DNA of 64,000 nt from Saturnia japonica (lineage: Eukaryota; Arthropoda; Insecta; Lepidoptera; Saturniidae): contig CM065325.1 in NCBI GenBank assembly GCA_033032175.1, positions 9,266,930 through 9,330,929 of the forward strand, given 5' to 3'. The notes under the pieces were generated by a model that had not been told where the DNA came from, ran no database searches, and saw only the letters and a program-made list of their open reading frames with translations. Of the stretch, positions 21,901 to 36,900 are shown piece by piece (positions within the stretch are counted from its first letter, which is position 1; each line of letters starts with the position of its first letter). The position numbers were made by a program, and so were the translations under genes.

Positions 21901-24900
21901 TTATTTTTACATCATATAACCCTAAAGATATTATTTTAAAAATAAAATACAACGTTATAATGTGAAGAACCATCCTAAAATTTAAATTAGTACATGTTGC
22001 TTAGACTTTTTTGATGAGTGTATTTGAAATACAAACTTTGAAGGAAGAATTTTAGAGATGACATTTTTTTCAAAATACAGTTTTTTTTAATGTAGCAGAC
22101 TTGGTTGTAAAGCTTGTTTTATATCTTATTTTTGTATCTTTTCTTTTAAGCTCATTTTTATACTTTTAAGCTCATTTTATGCTTATATATTGTTTATTTT
22201 TAGGAAGCAACTTTCAGCCAATAGACAAGGCATTATTGTTTCATGCAGTGCTAAATCAACATCCACAAATGTATCTAATTGTATTTTACCAAAAATTGAA
22301 ATTTCAGTAAGTTATTCTCATATTTTCTAAGTTTAATAGTATGTAATCACTAATCAGTTATACTTTATTTCAAGACTATTTTATGCAGTGTCAAAAAGAG
22401 TTACAAATATCCTTACTACATTTAAAAAAAACTTAGATGTTGAAACTAAATAGAACCTCATATAACTCACCATTTTGGTAAATGACTCCTATCTTGATAT
22501 TTAATAAAAATAGGCATGGTTAGGGTAATTGATATATGGGATTATGTATGCATACACATTGCCAACCAGGTATCAGGTTTATATAATCTTCATTTTCTCA
22601 ACTCATGTCTATGTGTACCTATTTTGCATGATTATAGTCAACTTTAATCATGCCAGCACAAATCTTCCACGAATTTGACCACTTGCCCAAAATTGTTAAA
22701 TACTTCTGAAAGAGTCTTTAACCTGGTATTGTTCCACCTCTCTGTATACATTAAACATAATATATCCATATCAAGTGTGAATATACTGACAAGTCGAATA
22801 TGTATGTATACTTTTTACGATGGCCATTTTAAAGCTTACCTTTGAATCGTAAATTCTATTTAAAAAATTAGTAAGCCTATGGACTTACTCATATATTCAC
22901 CAGATAAATTAGGCAACTTAGATACAAAATTTGAAAAATTTATTAGTCTAAAAGATGAAACTTACTTATAAATGGAATCATGAGTTTAAAAGTAATTGCC
23001 TGCTAAAGTGTTATCTATCCGCAAATGAATATGGTAGTTTGATTGGAAAGATGGAGCACAAGAGTTTTATTTAGTGCTTTTAAATATGCCTATATGCTTT
23101 AAAGGCTTCATTATGCGAAATAGAATATTTCAAATCCAGTTGAGTAAAAACTTGAAGCAATAATGGCTCAGTGGTAGTGAGTGGGATCGGACTTGTTTGT
23201 AGATCCAACTGGATATGAATCCTACAATGAGCTTTAGCTTTTGGGAAAGAACAATAGAATGTATGATTACATTTTCCGGATTATTTTATCTGAATTTATT
23301 ATTATTATCTCTACAATTATGTTCCCCATAAATCATTTATTAATTATTATTATAGATTAAAATAGGTATAAAATCAATCACCTATACAGTCTAACATTTA
23401 GAGTGTCTTACTAAATAAAATCCATATGAATGAGGACATTGGTTTCTACTGGACACAGATATTATTTATTTTGTCTGCCATATACTAGGTACAACAAAGA
23501 TCATCAAGTAGCATGCAGCAGATCAACTTGTAAAGAATCTACCTCATTCAATAAGTGATTAAAAACAAAAAAATATTTGTAACTTCATTATTGTTTTAAT
23601 TATGTTAATTGTTTTTAGGTGAAACCCAATGATGCCGTTAAATTTAACTTTTCAATTGCAAATGGCGATCGAAACGATATCTTTGTTTTATTCATACATA
23701 TGATGCATTCTTTATTAGACTTTTCAATTAATGCTCATGGTATGGGTATCGGTTGTGTCCCTCATAGATTGAAATCAAGTAAGTAATACATTTCTATATT
23801 TACTTTGTACCTTCATGATACAAGCTGATTTATACAGCTTGCCATTTCTCTCTTTGAAATGAATTTTAATGAATGTATAAAATAATGCCCATGTTGACAG
23901 GGTCTAAGACAGTTTTTTGATCCATTTATTTTCTGATACCTATTTCCTTACAGGTGTTTAGAGATGGGCATTTGCCCCGTAAAAACTTGAACTTTGAGTA
24001 AATACCCATTACCTGTTTTTATACACTGTAAAAATTATATATATATTTTTTTTTTTAAAATACCAGCTATTTTTTGTCGTATTTTGTTAAGTGTTTATTC
24101 AAGGTTTATGTTACTACATTAGGTTTGTTTACTATATTATTGGTATTGTAACCTGAAAAACATTAATATCTTAGATTAGGTATGTTTAATGTTAGTTTTT
24201 GCCACATTTCGGAGAAATTGTAGATCTAGGAATTTGATTTAGTTGCATCATAATTTCTTTCATGTCCTTTGAAATAACATCCAAACACACTATGGTTTAA
24301 AGTAAAAATATTGACTGTCCAGTGTGGACTGATCATGTATTATGTCATTAATTATGTAGTTCGTAAAAACATCACTATTCTATGAAGCTAATTTACTCTA
24401 TACTCTACATAATTATTTAGGATTAATTTTGCTGAGCCATCACCACTTCAAGTAAAAATATTGGCTGTCCAGTGTTGCCTTGTGGGCCCTAGCATGTACT
24501 ATCTAATTGATTAAGTAAGGTCTTAATGAAAGCACTGTTTTATGAACTTGCTTTCATGCACTGTAGTTAGTAATTAATTTACAGTTAAATTATAAATTCA
24601 CTTTTATTAAAATCCTTCTTTTTTCATACTTTGGTTATTACTTCTATTTATTAAGAATTATTAGTATTACTACTCTAGTGGATAATTATTTCGTTTTAAA
24701 AAATATGTGTTTTCTGATGATTGCTGTGTTCAAACAAAATGGCAAACTTCTTAGGGAGTTCTTGTGACATTTCTGAATTCATCTTCCATTGTATTATTTC
24801 CGCTTCATTTATGTACAATAAACAAACTATATTACGCAAAATGCCATCAATATTGCACAACACAAGGTCAAATAAATAAATACAGGGACACAATTTCAAA

Positions 24901-27900
24901 CACGGCTATTTTGTTCCAAATTAAACAAAGCTTGTATTATGGTATCTAATAACTGATATACCATACACATAGATATTTAACACCCAGACAAACAACTGAC
25001 AATTATGCTCATTCCACAATTAATGCCAGTCATATGCAGGGATCCAACCCGCGATCTTTCGGCGCAATAGTCGGGTTTACTTCCACTGTACCACAAGGCC
25101 TGTTCATTTAAGAATAAATAAAAAACAACTAAATGAGGGATCTCGACAAGCACTCGTAAATACTCGTAATGAAACTATAGATGGATATATTTGTACCACA
25201 GATAAGACTCTGCAGAAAGAAATTTCGATAAAATTTAAGTCATCTATGGTGGGCCAGTATGAGGTGCCCATAATATTTTGTTTCCGCAAGAACGACGTAA
25301 CCGAGAAGATTGTAATAGTGAGGGATATTGTAAGTTGTACATTATAATAATATATATTTTTATATTTCTGTTAAATATTTAAATTAAGTTCTCATAAGAA
25401 TATTATAATATTTACTTTTTTAGGTGATTTATGTGGAAGAGCATGAACTAGTTCACGCTGATATAGCAAGTCCTTATGAAAAGAGTAATGTCACGGCTAA
25501 ACGGCTTTATAATAGTGATATGGTTGAGTAAGTATGAAGTATTTATTCAAACTTAAATTAAGAAGTACAGAAGTTTTAATAGCCATAGCTGTTATGGCCA
25601 GAAACTAATATAAAGTAGTTTTATATTTTGAATCATTTCAGGAATATAAATCACTTTAGGACATTCATTTAAATATGTGTAATCATTTTGTCATATATGT
25701 ATTAGCCATGGGCGTTATCAGCCATTTCTGGCAACGGCTATCTAGCCAATATTTGGTTTCAATACCGGTATTGATAATCGCTGCCAAATATCGATATCAA
25801 AGTGAGTTTTCAATTATCTAATACGCGCATAGTTTTCGTTTGTAATCGATAATGTAACTATGCTACCTGCCGTATCGATAAGGTCAGTATAACTAAACTA
25901 TAGTACCTAGGTACTCGTATTACTCAATCTTCTTCTTCTTCTTGTTATGGCGCCGCAAAAGCACGTGCCAGTGTCAATGTTTTTGGACCTTAATAAAATT
26001 TTCCAATGTAAAAAAATGGGGTTTTCAGTGTCAATGTTTTTAAGCCTTCGTAAAAATTTTCAGCGTCAATGTTTTCAAACCTTTGTAGTAATATGTATTT
26101 TATACAAAGTGGCGTCTAACAAGATGGGGGCTCCCTTGTTAGAACGATCTAGGGAGTTTTTGTGAGATCTCAAAATGCATGCTTTCCGCTTTATATCTAT
26201 AATCCACTTCACTTATGCACAATAACCAAGGTATATCACGCATAATGCCACCAATATTACATAACATAGGGTCAAAACCCTTAAGTTAATGAATTAAAAA
26301 TAAAATCCACAACATGTAACTTTAAGATCCCTCCAAAAAAATCCTACTCGATGCGGGATTTCCCTTCATGCTTTTTTATGCTTAGGACTTGTACAATTTT
26401 TTACAATAGATAAAAATTGTGGCGCATTTAAAAATCGCCATTGAAAGAAATCTACCTAATCTAACAAAATATTTACTATTTTTACTTTTTTATTTTGCAT
26501 ATTCTGTTTCATCTCTCAAACAAAATAAACAACACAACACGCTATGACGCCACCTAACAAAAACTAAAACAATTCTACGTGTCATGAGTATCGCAAACTT
26601 CGTAAAGTAATCACGACCTTATATCTATCGATACAAAGTTTAAGAATATAACCTTTCATAGGTCAAACTATAATGAACGGTTTTCGTCGAAATGCGCTAG
26701 CAACGAGAAATACCTGACCATTATAGTTTGATCTTCCAAACCTTATTACAGTTATGCCTTAGCAATATATAAATCTTTGGTTTATATTAATATTAGTAAC
26801 ATTTAACTGGTTATTGAACCGCTAGCCAATATTCGCTCCTTTGTTTTGCACGTAAGGAATCGCTTAGAAAGTGAGAGAAGGCATAATTATTTTGGTTATT
26901 ATGGATATTGTTCGTTTGGTTACTAACATAACGAAACGAGAATCGCTGAAAAAACCAGCTATTGTGATAATGTAAGTTGGTTGACAGCGTTGCGTCATTT
27001 TCAGTTGTAAAGTAAGTACCTAAGTAAGTACCTGTAGTATCTAAGTACCTAGATATCTGATAGCCGTTGTTAGCTATATCAATACCGATACGGTACGTTA
27101 GAGGCATGTCAACCCTTTTCAGTTACGTTTGGCTATAGCGGATACATGCTTAATAATATGTATATATAAAATTATTCAATGTTTTATACTATAATGTATT
27201 GTATAAATATATAGAATGGTTATTTAGTTTTCATCAGTAACTGCAAGGTCACGGTTAATTTATTCAGTTGTGAACAACAATAAAAATTTGCCTAAAATAC
27301 AGGATATTTTGAGGTTGAATTATTTACCAAGTGCATAATGCATAATGCATATTTACCACAATGCATAATTTATTCATTACTAGCTGTACCCCATGGTTTT
27401 ACTCGAGTGGTGTGCCTATCATTGTTCTCACGTCCTGTACCAGCTACTTACCCTAGCTTTCCAGATTGCTTAATGTTTATGGTTACTACTTAGTTCCTTA
27501 GCGTCGTAGCGTGAAGTTACATACCCTGTAACTTCCTCAATAAATTGGTTATAAAATGCAATAAAAAATAATTTCAAATCTGCATGTTAATTCCAGAGAT
27601 TAGTGCGTTCAAACCAAAAAAAACAGAACTCCCAGAGAGTTCTCAAGTACATTAAAAATAAATTAAAATACATAATAATTATAAAGCTACATATAGGTTT
27701 ACAGTTATTTTTAAATTAATTTACAGTCATAATGAAGATATGTTTCGCATACCAAAAAATTTCAAGCCGATATATGCGTGTAACCTTAATTTGAAGGAGG
27801 ATGCACCCCGGAGTAATCATGATATGGCTGCCGACATAAGGTAATACTATATTCATGCAAGCTCTTTAGTATTAAAATTACCTCTCATTAACTTAATTTT

Positions 27901-30900
27901 TTGTTATTTTTATTTAAGAATTTCTCCCTGTTGATTCTAATCCATCACATAAGCTATGTTCATCCATATACTCTGGCCTTATTCCACTGTTTGAGCGTAT
28001 TGGATATGATTGATTTTAGCTGCTTTATATGATGATAAGAGAAGGATATGTAAAATTGTACCCTTACATAATACTTTATTACCATGGATTATTTTGACCT
28101 ACTTGACTTTATAAACTAATTTTTTTTTTTTTTCACTATCTAGGGACACTTTTAATAGAGGGGTTACTAAAGAAAATTATGTAAGATTTTTCCATAACCT
28201 TCTTTGGTATGAGGAAACCATAATAAGAATTAACTTGAAGGTGAGTATTTATTTTCTTTTGTTTACATTCATACAGCAAGGCCTTTTGCTAATATATAAC
28301 AAGAGAGAAAGTAGATATTATACTTTTAGAAGCTGAAATTTTAACGTCGGTTATTATTTAAATAAAAAAGTAAGTACTTAATGAACTAACTGTTAAGAAA
28401 CACAACGATAATAAGTACTTACCTAATTTTATTTACATTTCTAATTGATACAATTACTTATTTTTGAAGTTCTTAAAGCTTTAAAGTATTCTTATTTGAT
28501 TATGTTGTATGTATTATAAAACCCTACAGTAATTCCATCTTAATTAACTTTACATAGCACACAAAGTTCTATTCCCAGTCAACAGTAAACATACTACTTA
28601 CTGATAAAGAAATCGACTCTGTGTCATTATGACTGGACTTATTGTATTAGAAGAAATTAATACTTAACTATTATAAAAGCTTTATTATAATTTTTCTTAC
28701 GAACCAATGAATTTTCTGGAATTGGCGTACGTTTACTAATTTGATTAAAATTGGAACACGTTCGGCTAACGGTGAAGAAAAAGTTGAGGAAACCTGAAGC
28801 CATTGGTCAATGTTTTTATAATAACACAGTGTATTGAAAAAACTTGTAGTAGTTGGAAAAATACAGAACATAAAGTAGCGTTGTGATTTTAAGCCCATGC
28901 ATTCCCTCGGCAAGTGGCCTTTGTCCAGACAGTATGATATTGGGAGACATTTACGCCACTATAAGGCATTCTTGGGACCAAAAAAGAATTCATTATTTTT
29001 TTGTAGATAAATAGTTAACAGAATTTTGATTTCAATATGGTGTATGTGTACATAACGTGACCACTTTTTCTCTCATCAAACGAGACGCCCAAAGATTTTT
29101 ATTACTATGTTTTATTAAAAACAAGGACATGGAACATTTTATACCGAACTAATGTTATGTAGGTACTTAAGTAGACTTAATGTAATGTTTAATCACTTCT
29201 TTTATATTTGTCGTTGGAGCTAATCTATTTTAAAATATCAGGTCTAGTTTTCAAGTAAGAATGCAGATGCTTACATGATTTGTTGATGGTGGTCTTGGTA
29301 ATCAAAATTGCTTTCGAAAGTGCGACACTTAGGTAGCTGTGTTTTTTTACTCGTCCATAGTTTGTCCATTTGGGAAAAATCTCTTTCGATAGGTACGTTA
29401 CTTCTAGACAGACATAAAATGTGTTCAATAAATATACTAAAGTTCGTACAGCTGAGATGGTTACCACGAAAGTGTTTGTTTTGTTTAATATATAATCAAA
29501 GGTTAAAGTTAAAACCTCATATTTACTTATTTCTATTATTATCATCGTTTTATTATTATCGTTTGATTTGTTTGCGAAAGCGGGACGTTTTTTCTCTCGC
29601 TGGGGATAGCGTGACAGGCTGCCTGAAAGCGGGTACTGTCCCGTCCAAAGCGGGAAGTATGGTCTCGTGTATGCAAAACCGGAAAGAAATGTTTAAATGC
29701 TTATATTTTTACAGAATTACAATATGTCTGGCGTTCCTTTGCATAAAATTGCTGATGGCTATTTGCTTCACGTGCCAGGTTTGGCGGAAAAAAGACCTTC
29801 ACTAGTACCAGGTATGTGTATATATTAACGTTTTATAAGCCATAATATGGATAACTCAATTGTACATTGATACATTTTTAGCTTTAACATTCTATATTAT
29901 AGAGATCAAGTGGGAAGTATTTGATCATTAGACAAAGCAAGTTCGATGCAATCCTACTAATATTATAAAAGCGAAAGATTGTTTGTATGGATCGATGTTT
30001 GTTACTCTTTCACGCAAAAACTATTAAATGGATTTTAATGAAACTTTACAATAATATAGCTTATACATCAGAATAACACATAGGCTATAATTATAAAAAA
30101 TATATTGTGTGAATTGTCAAAAATACAACGATAAGTGTCAAGTAAGTAGGGAAAAAGTCGAGTTATTCTGACGTGCGCTGCAAAACCGTTAGAGTTACAC
30201 GTATATAATGTACAATCGAAATGTTTATTTTAAATAGTCCTACAAATAAAGTTCGCGACAGCATATATCTGTCTTATGGGTATAATATTATGGCCAAAAT
30301 AGTGAACCATAAATACAATAAAAATTGATAATTTATTCCTAATGCACATTTGGTAGTGACAAATTGATCATTATCCTGCTAATATTATAAACGCGAAAGT
30401 TTGTGTGGATGGATAAGCTACTCGAAATACTAATTTTGCGCAGACGAAGTCACGGGCACTAGACTAGTGCAGGGTCCATATGTATCAGCACTATTAATTA
30501 GGAGTGTAGGATAATCTCTGTACTAGGTTGATCTCCAGTCTTTATTGTATCATGACTAAGTGATTGTACTGTAACTAGAGGATTCGATCCCGGCCCTTTT
30601 TGTAATCCCGGGATTTCGGGATTGTCTAAACATAATCCCGAGATTGTTGACAGGTAATGAAAAGTCAAAGTACTATATAAAAATCTGCTTTTTAACCAAA
30701 AAATAATTAAACGTTCATAAAATAATCTGTTAAAAAGTAAGAACTAAATCTCTTAAAAGACAATTATTGTCAAAAAAGAAAACCACCCTTCAATTATTTT
30801 GAAGAGTTCCCTGGTGCATCTTCGAAGTCTAAGGTCCAATGCCAAAGAATCCCTTGTACTACCCTTTGCAACGAAAAAATAATCATCTAAATAGATTTAT

Positions 30901-33900
30901 AAACAAAGAAGTTACGTCTGAACGTACATTAAAAAAACTATTCAAATTGAGAACCTCATTTTTTTTAAGTCGGTTAAAAATAAACAACGTTTGTCTATTA
31001 ATTAGACTTAAAATTCCGTAATAACATACTTTATTCTTTTACACAGATCAATATCAATCATTAAATTAAAATAACCAGATATGATTACATTTTAAGTTTT
31101 GACAGAAAAATTAAGTTAAAGAAAATCAAACCATTTGAAATTTCCATTAAAATAAACCAATTACTTCTGTCTATAACACTTAAAATGAATAAGTTAAACT
31201 TAACTTCCAGTAACCAGCAGGGTTACTCTACACAGATCAGTATTCACCTTATTAAATGAAATGTCCAGATACGGTTTAAAATGGTTAGATATTTTACGTA
31301 CGTTTTGTTTCCGAAAATAAAATCTATGAAATAATAATGTTTCGTCCTTGAGCTGAGTCGGGGCAAACGCAAACAAATCAAATCATCTCGAAAAACGGGA
31401 TGGCTGACAAAAAGTTTTCTGCGTTTCTCATTGTGCAATGTTTATATAACAATTTTTTTTGTTAATCCCGTAAATCCCGGGATTTCTCGAAATCCAATCC
31501 CTAAATTGTGAGCACAGTACCTAAATAAAACATAACAGCAAGTACCGAGAACATAAAGAGATCAGAGGCCCTAGCCAAGTTGTCTTTCTACAATCGTTAA
31601 AAGTAACATGACACAAAAAAATGTATTGCATTGACATATAACAACGTTAACTCACGCTATCAGATATGTCACTTTCATACATTTTGTCGTTTTCTACTGG
31701 CTTAGCTAGGGTCACAGTTATGTTTCATCACACTTCGTTTAAAGGACCCGAAATTATGAGAAAAAGGGAACACGTTGCTAAGAAATGGTACCACTGCCTC
31801 ATAATATTAATACAACATAATATGGTTTTATTAAAGCATAGAGGTGAACTTTTTTGTTCGTGCCAAGAAGGACGCTATTCACGCTACCGTAAAACTATGA
31901 CGCCGAAAATGATTATCCCAAATAACCCTTTAGACATCATGCTTCAGGATTTTCCTTATAATTGTGGTACACCAGAGTGACGATGCTGTGTCTGATAATA
32001 TGCACAGTGCAATTCCAGAACAACGGCGACTAGCGAGATCGAAAATCCATTGCCGATTGTCCCTGTAATGCCAACCTACAAGGGCTACATGCCTCTCGGC
32101 AACTGGATACATCCTGGGAAATCCCAAAACGCGACAAACAAAAAGAAAGTGACTAACAGATTATCACAAAATACCCACTACTCCGCTTGATTACTGAATA
32201 TACACTGGCTGATTCCGGAACGCGATATGTCTAAACTTGACACAATTGTGGATGTTACACTGGGGACCTTAGCCAAGTGGCTTTTTACAATCGTTAACAC
32301 TAAAAGAAAACGAAAAAAAGTTATGGAATTTACAAATCTCAACGTTAAAACGCGTCATCAGATATGTCAATTCCATCCATATTTTAGTTTCCTATTAGCG
32401 TTTATAATTGTAGTAGAAAGGCAACTAGGCTAGGACCTAGGCCCCCGTGTGTATGGTGGTCGTGATCCAATTAGTCACAATTTTCATGTCCTATCACACA
32501 GCTAAAAGAATCAACCAGCTTATGAAGAGCGTTAGCATTCCTAACAAGATAAATATTTTTAATTACTTACACATGAGCATAATATACATTAATTGATGTA
32601 CTTTGTTGTACTTAAATGTTTTTATTTACATCAGATATTATTGTATTTAAGGTGACGTGTTGTTTATAAAACCTCAAATAACAGATGAAGATATGTTCGA
32701 AGCTGTAATTAAAAAAGTTTCAGAGACTGATGTCATAATAGACGGTTTTCACATTGAGTAAGTATTCAAGATGAAAAAAATATTAAGGATTTTGGGATCT
32801 ATGTTATATATAATCAGTGATGTGCCGGATTCTTAAAAATCCATGTCCATGTCCGTATCCATGGATATTATATTGCTGTCTTTTTTTGCGGATACGGACC
32901 TCAACTTCCGTACTTCGTTTGTTTGCAGTAGACGCGTCTTGGACCGATAGTTAGCGCGAACCCTTGCGGAAGTAAAATTATGAGACATGCTTAAACTCAC
33001 ACGGTGGATGCGATTTGTTTTTAGTAACTGAGGTGATAGCGTCCATTAGTTTTTCCAGTGTAAATTTTAATTGCGAGTATGAGTTTTAATTTCTTTATAT
33101 AAAAATGTGTTTTAGCATAATGTTGTTGTTTTTGTATTGTATACCTATTATAAAATTAAAAACAACTAAAATCAATTTAGGGAGTTCAAAGTTATTCATT
33201 ACTACCTTTCATATTTCATAAAGAAATGAATATAACATATTAGTTTAAGATTAGCAAAAGCAAAAAAAAACGAATACAGATCAATTTCCTCCTTGAATAT
33301 CCGTGGATACGGATATTTGGCACATCTCTAGTTCAATGCTTTTCAAAGTTGTTCTCTCATAAACATGCAGATTGCAGATCAACATCATCTGTATGAAAAC
33401 TATTTATTGTGGGTTCATATGTTCGTGATAATTGTCGATGGATCTGCTGGATGTCCTGGACATTGGTTTATGAATCTAAGTTGATCTTTAGAATTTATTT
33501 TAAATAATCTTAATAGTTGTATCAAAGTCATTTTGCCAAACTAGAGTGAAGAATTTAATTATATTTCAGATTTCTTAAGTACTACAGTCCTAGTGCTAAA
33601 TATGATATACGGTTCTTCATGTCACGGTTGCCGCTAGAACGAATGCATCGAGCGGTTCACTGTGTCGTGGAACAGGGTCAAGAGTCTAGAATATTCCCTA
33701 AGCCGACCAAAAAGATAAAACAACTAAAACCCTTGAATGAGTAAGTTGGCACTTATTTTAATTTAAAGACAGATTTTACAATCATCATAAAATAGAATTT
33801 GAGATTATATTTGAAACTAGCTGTGCCGCGGCTTCGGTCACGTAGACACAGAATCACATCGTTCGGGCACACGCGCGAGTCTAGCTCCCCTGTTCCCGGC

Positions 33901-36900
33901 TATTTAAAAAACAAAAATGCTTATTGTGGGTGTTCCTTAGAAGATAGACATATACTCGCGCTGACTTCCTTGTAGGTCTTTTTAACGTCTACAATTATGT
34001 AATCCATTAATTTACTTTATAACGTATAGTTTACTCAGTGTAAGCCAATTTAAGCGCTCGTATTGATGCACCATGACCAGTTTATTTTTATTTTTACGGA
34101 ACCCTAATACTTTTTCTTAAATAAAAATAGCCTAAGTTACTTCTTATAACATCAGCGATCTGCCAGTGAATGTCCCGTCAAAATCGGTCCAACAGTTTCG
34201 GAGATTACCCGGAACAACCAGATAGACAGCCAAATATTTTAAAAATTGGTTACTTGTTATAGGTTTCTTATATACTTTCATATGCATTTAGTAAAAAGCT
34301 GTTTATTTTGGCATTACAAACAGACACTTTAATTAACACTCACGGGCAGTTCAACGGAAAAATACCATAATTTAGATTTCGTCTTTTTATTGTAAAGGAA
34401 AAATTATATCATATTATATATTTTTAAGATACTACAACCATTTAGTGGAAATGAATTTCGAACAACGCACAGCGGTGGAAAACATACTGGCTGGTACGAG
34501 CGGTGGGGCACCATTTTTGTTACACGGCCCGCCCGGTACAGGCAAAACTGTCACCATCGTTGAAGCTATTTTACAGGTAATCTTTGAAAAGATTTTTTTT
34601 TCAATTGTTTTTACAGTATTAATGTTGCTTACAGTTGTTAAGATTTTCAGTGAATATACAGAGAGGGAATTACTTTCAGACATTACCATTGTTCATCTAA
34701 TGATCTACCCTAAATTACACTTTCGATAGTAAAACTTGCATAACATTATTCTTGAACTCATTAACCGGCAAATCGGTAATGTGATTAGGAAGTTTATTGA
34801 ATAACCTAATACAATTATCTAAAAAACGTTTGTCTTAATAAGTTTAAAAAATGGAATGATTATTTTAATTTTATTTCTATTATAATATTGTAACTGCGTG
34901 TCATTAATTTAATGATGCATTCGTTGGAAGGGCAAGGTTAAATAATATATTCTTCTTTTGTATTGTAACTAGCTGACCTGTGCGAATATTTCGACAATGT
35001 AAACAATCTAACTGGCTGCTGTCATGTTAGTTGAACAAATTGGTAAATAGATGGCGCCTCCAACATCATAGTTGCATTTATTCTTTTTGTTATGAAGGCC
35101 ATCAACATAATATGGCATTTCCATATTTTTTTTTTATTACCTTTTAAACCGAAAACTTTAGTTTTAATCTCTTTATTTATGATACGTCGGTAGAGGAGAA
35201 TATAAGTATAATATTTGGTTGCGCCGAATATAAATAACATTATAGTATATTCTAACCATCTCCTTTATCTATCATATATATTTATTAGATTTTTTTTACA
35301 TATACCCTACATTCCCACACATTTCCTCCCGCTCTTGCCCCTACATCAGAAAAAACAGTCGTCGGCCGCTATGCTCCGAAGTACCACGCGCGCTTGTCAT
35401 TTTTAACGTGCTTATACAAGTATATAATACAGATCAAAAAAGTAAATGTCTTATTTATTTATTTATTGTCACATCAACGACACATTCACAGAATATTACA
35501 ATAACAAATATACCACAAGTTAAGGACTGTGTGAAGTATCTTTACAGATATGCACATCTTATTAAACTATGCAGCAGCACAACTCTAACAAAAACAAAAA
35601 CAAATTACAAATATGAAGATCGCTACAAATCAAATGAAATTGCGAATGATTCATATAATTTAATAAGAGCAAAGACGTCAATATCAACATTATTTTTATT
35701 AACATCGCTATACAATTCCTTAAGACGTTTTGTACTGTTCCGATCCGTCTTTATCTGTGACAAAATAAAAGGTGCCTCAACTGCTAACACCAAGCAACCA
35801 GCACCGAAGAAAACGAGGTACCCACTTTACCTTCTTTATCCACCGCTACAATATTAAGGTGGCGAAGAAACGTACGGTCCGCCTGATGGTAAACGGTTAC
35901 CGTAACCTATGGACGCATGTAATACACTTAAGGTATCACTAACGCGTTACTGATCTTAAACCCCATTTCCCCAAGGAACCCTAGAACTATGACTGCCGTT
36001 TTATTTTTCATTAATTTTTCAGTTAGTAAATAGCAAGTCAAAAAACCGTATAATGGTATGCACTGACTCAAATATGGCGGCTGATCATGTCGCTACCATG
36101 ATAATTAAATTTATGCACATGTTTTCCTATGACAATATGCTGCTTCGAGCCAACTCCAGGTTTCGAGTGTGGTAAGTTTTTGTACTTAACCTATTTTTTA
36201 AACACATTTTATTTACTAGCTTTCTTGACTCTGTCTATTAGGTATAAATTTTACAATCGATTGAAAAGTAACATTTAATTTGCTTTTTAATTAGACATTT
36301 TATTTTTCTTGAAGTTTGTTCTACGCACTATATTCATATAATATTATAGTTACGTCGATGATAAAATAAGAAAAAATGATTAATTGTAACCTTCCTTTTA
36401 ATTAACGGATTCAGAAATATATCAGTAAGTACAATTAATGTGTCTAAAAATGTACTTTAAATACGTCATAATCACAGTAACTTAACTTATAAATATGATT
36501 TTCTTTAATCACAGGGAAACATTACCGAAATGCCTCAAGAAATACTCAAATGGTACAAGTCAAAGTGACTACCAGCCCATATCTATAGAAGATTTTATAA
36601 CATACAATATTGTTGTCACGACGTTGTCTCATGCTGCTAAGTTTGCTAAGTAATTATTTTTGAATGTTATGTAACTAATTCATTTTTAATGATACATTTT
36701 TACACGATCTTACATTAATTTTAATATAAAATCCAGATAAATATTATACTTTATTTTAGTTAAAAATCCCAAAGTAGAGATGAGCGATAATAGAAAAACA
36801 TCGATTTCCGGTAACTAACGAAACACGGTGCTTTGGAGCTACCCAAGTGTATGTACCAAGTGTAAGTGTAGTGGAGTACCCTTTTTTTGGTACTACCTCG

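Noticed and set aside
29308..29805. 165-codon plus-strand open frame overlapping helicase exon 8
   Set aside because: It is in a different frame from the spliced exon at 29715-29811 and has no recognisable domains; splice phases support the exon instead.
35408..35857. 149-codon plus-strand open frame in helicase intron 11
   Set aside because: Low-complexity AT-rich sequence beginning with a TATT microsatellite and lying next to repeat DNA; no domain recognised.
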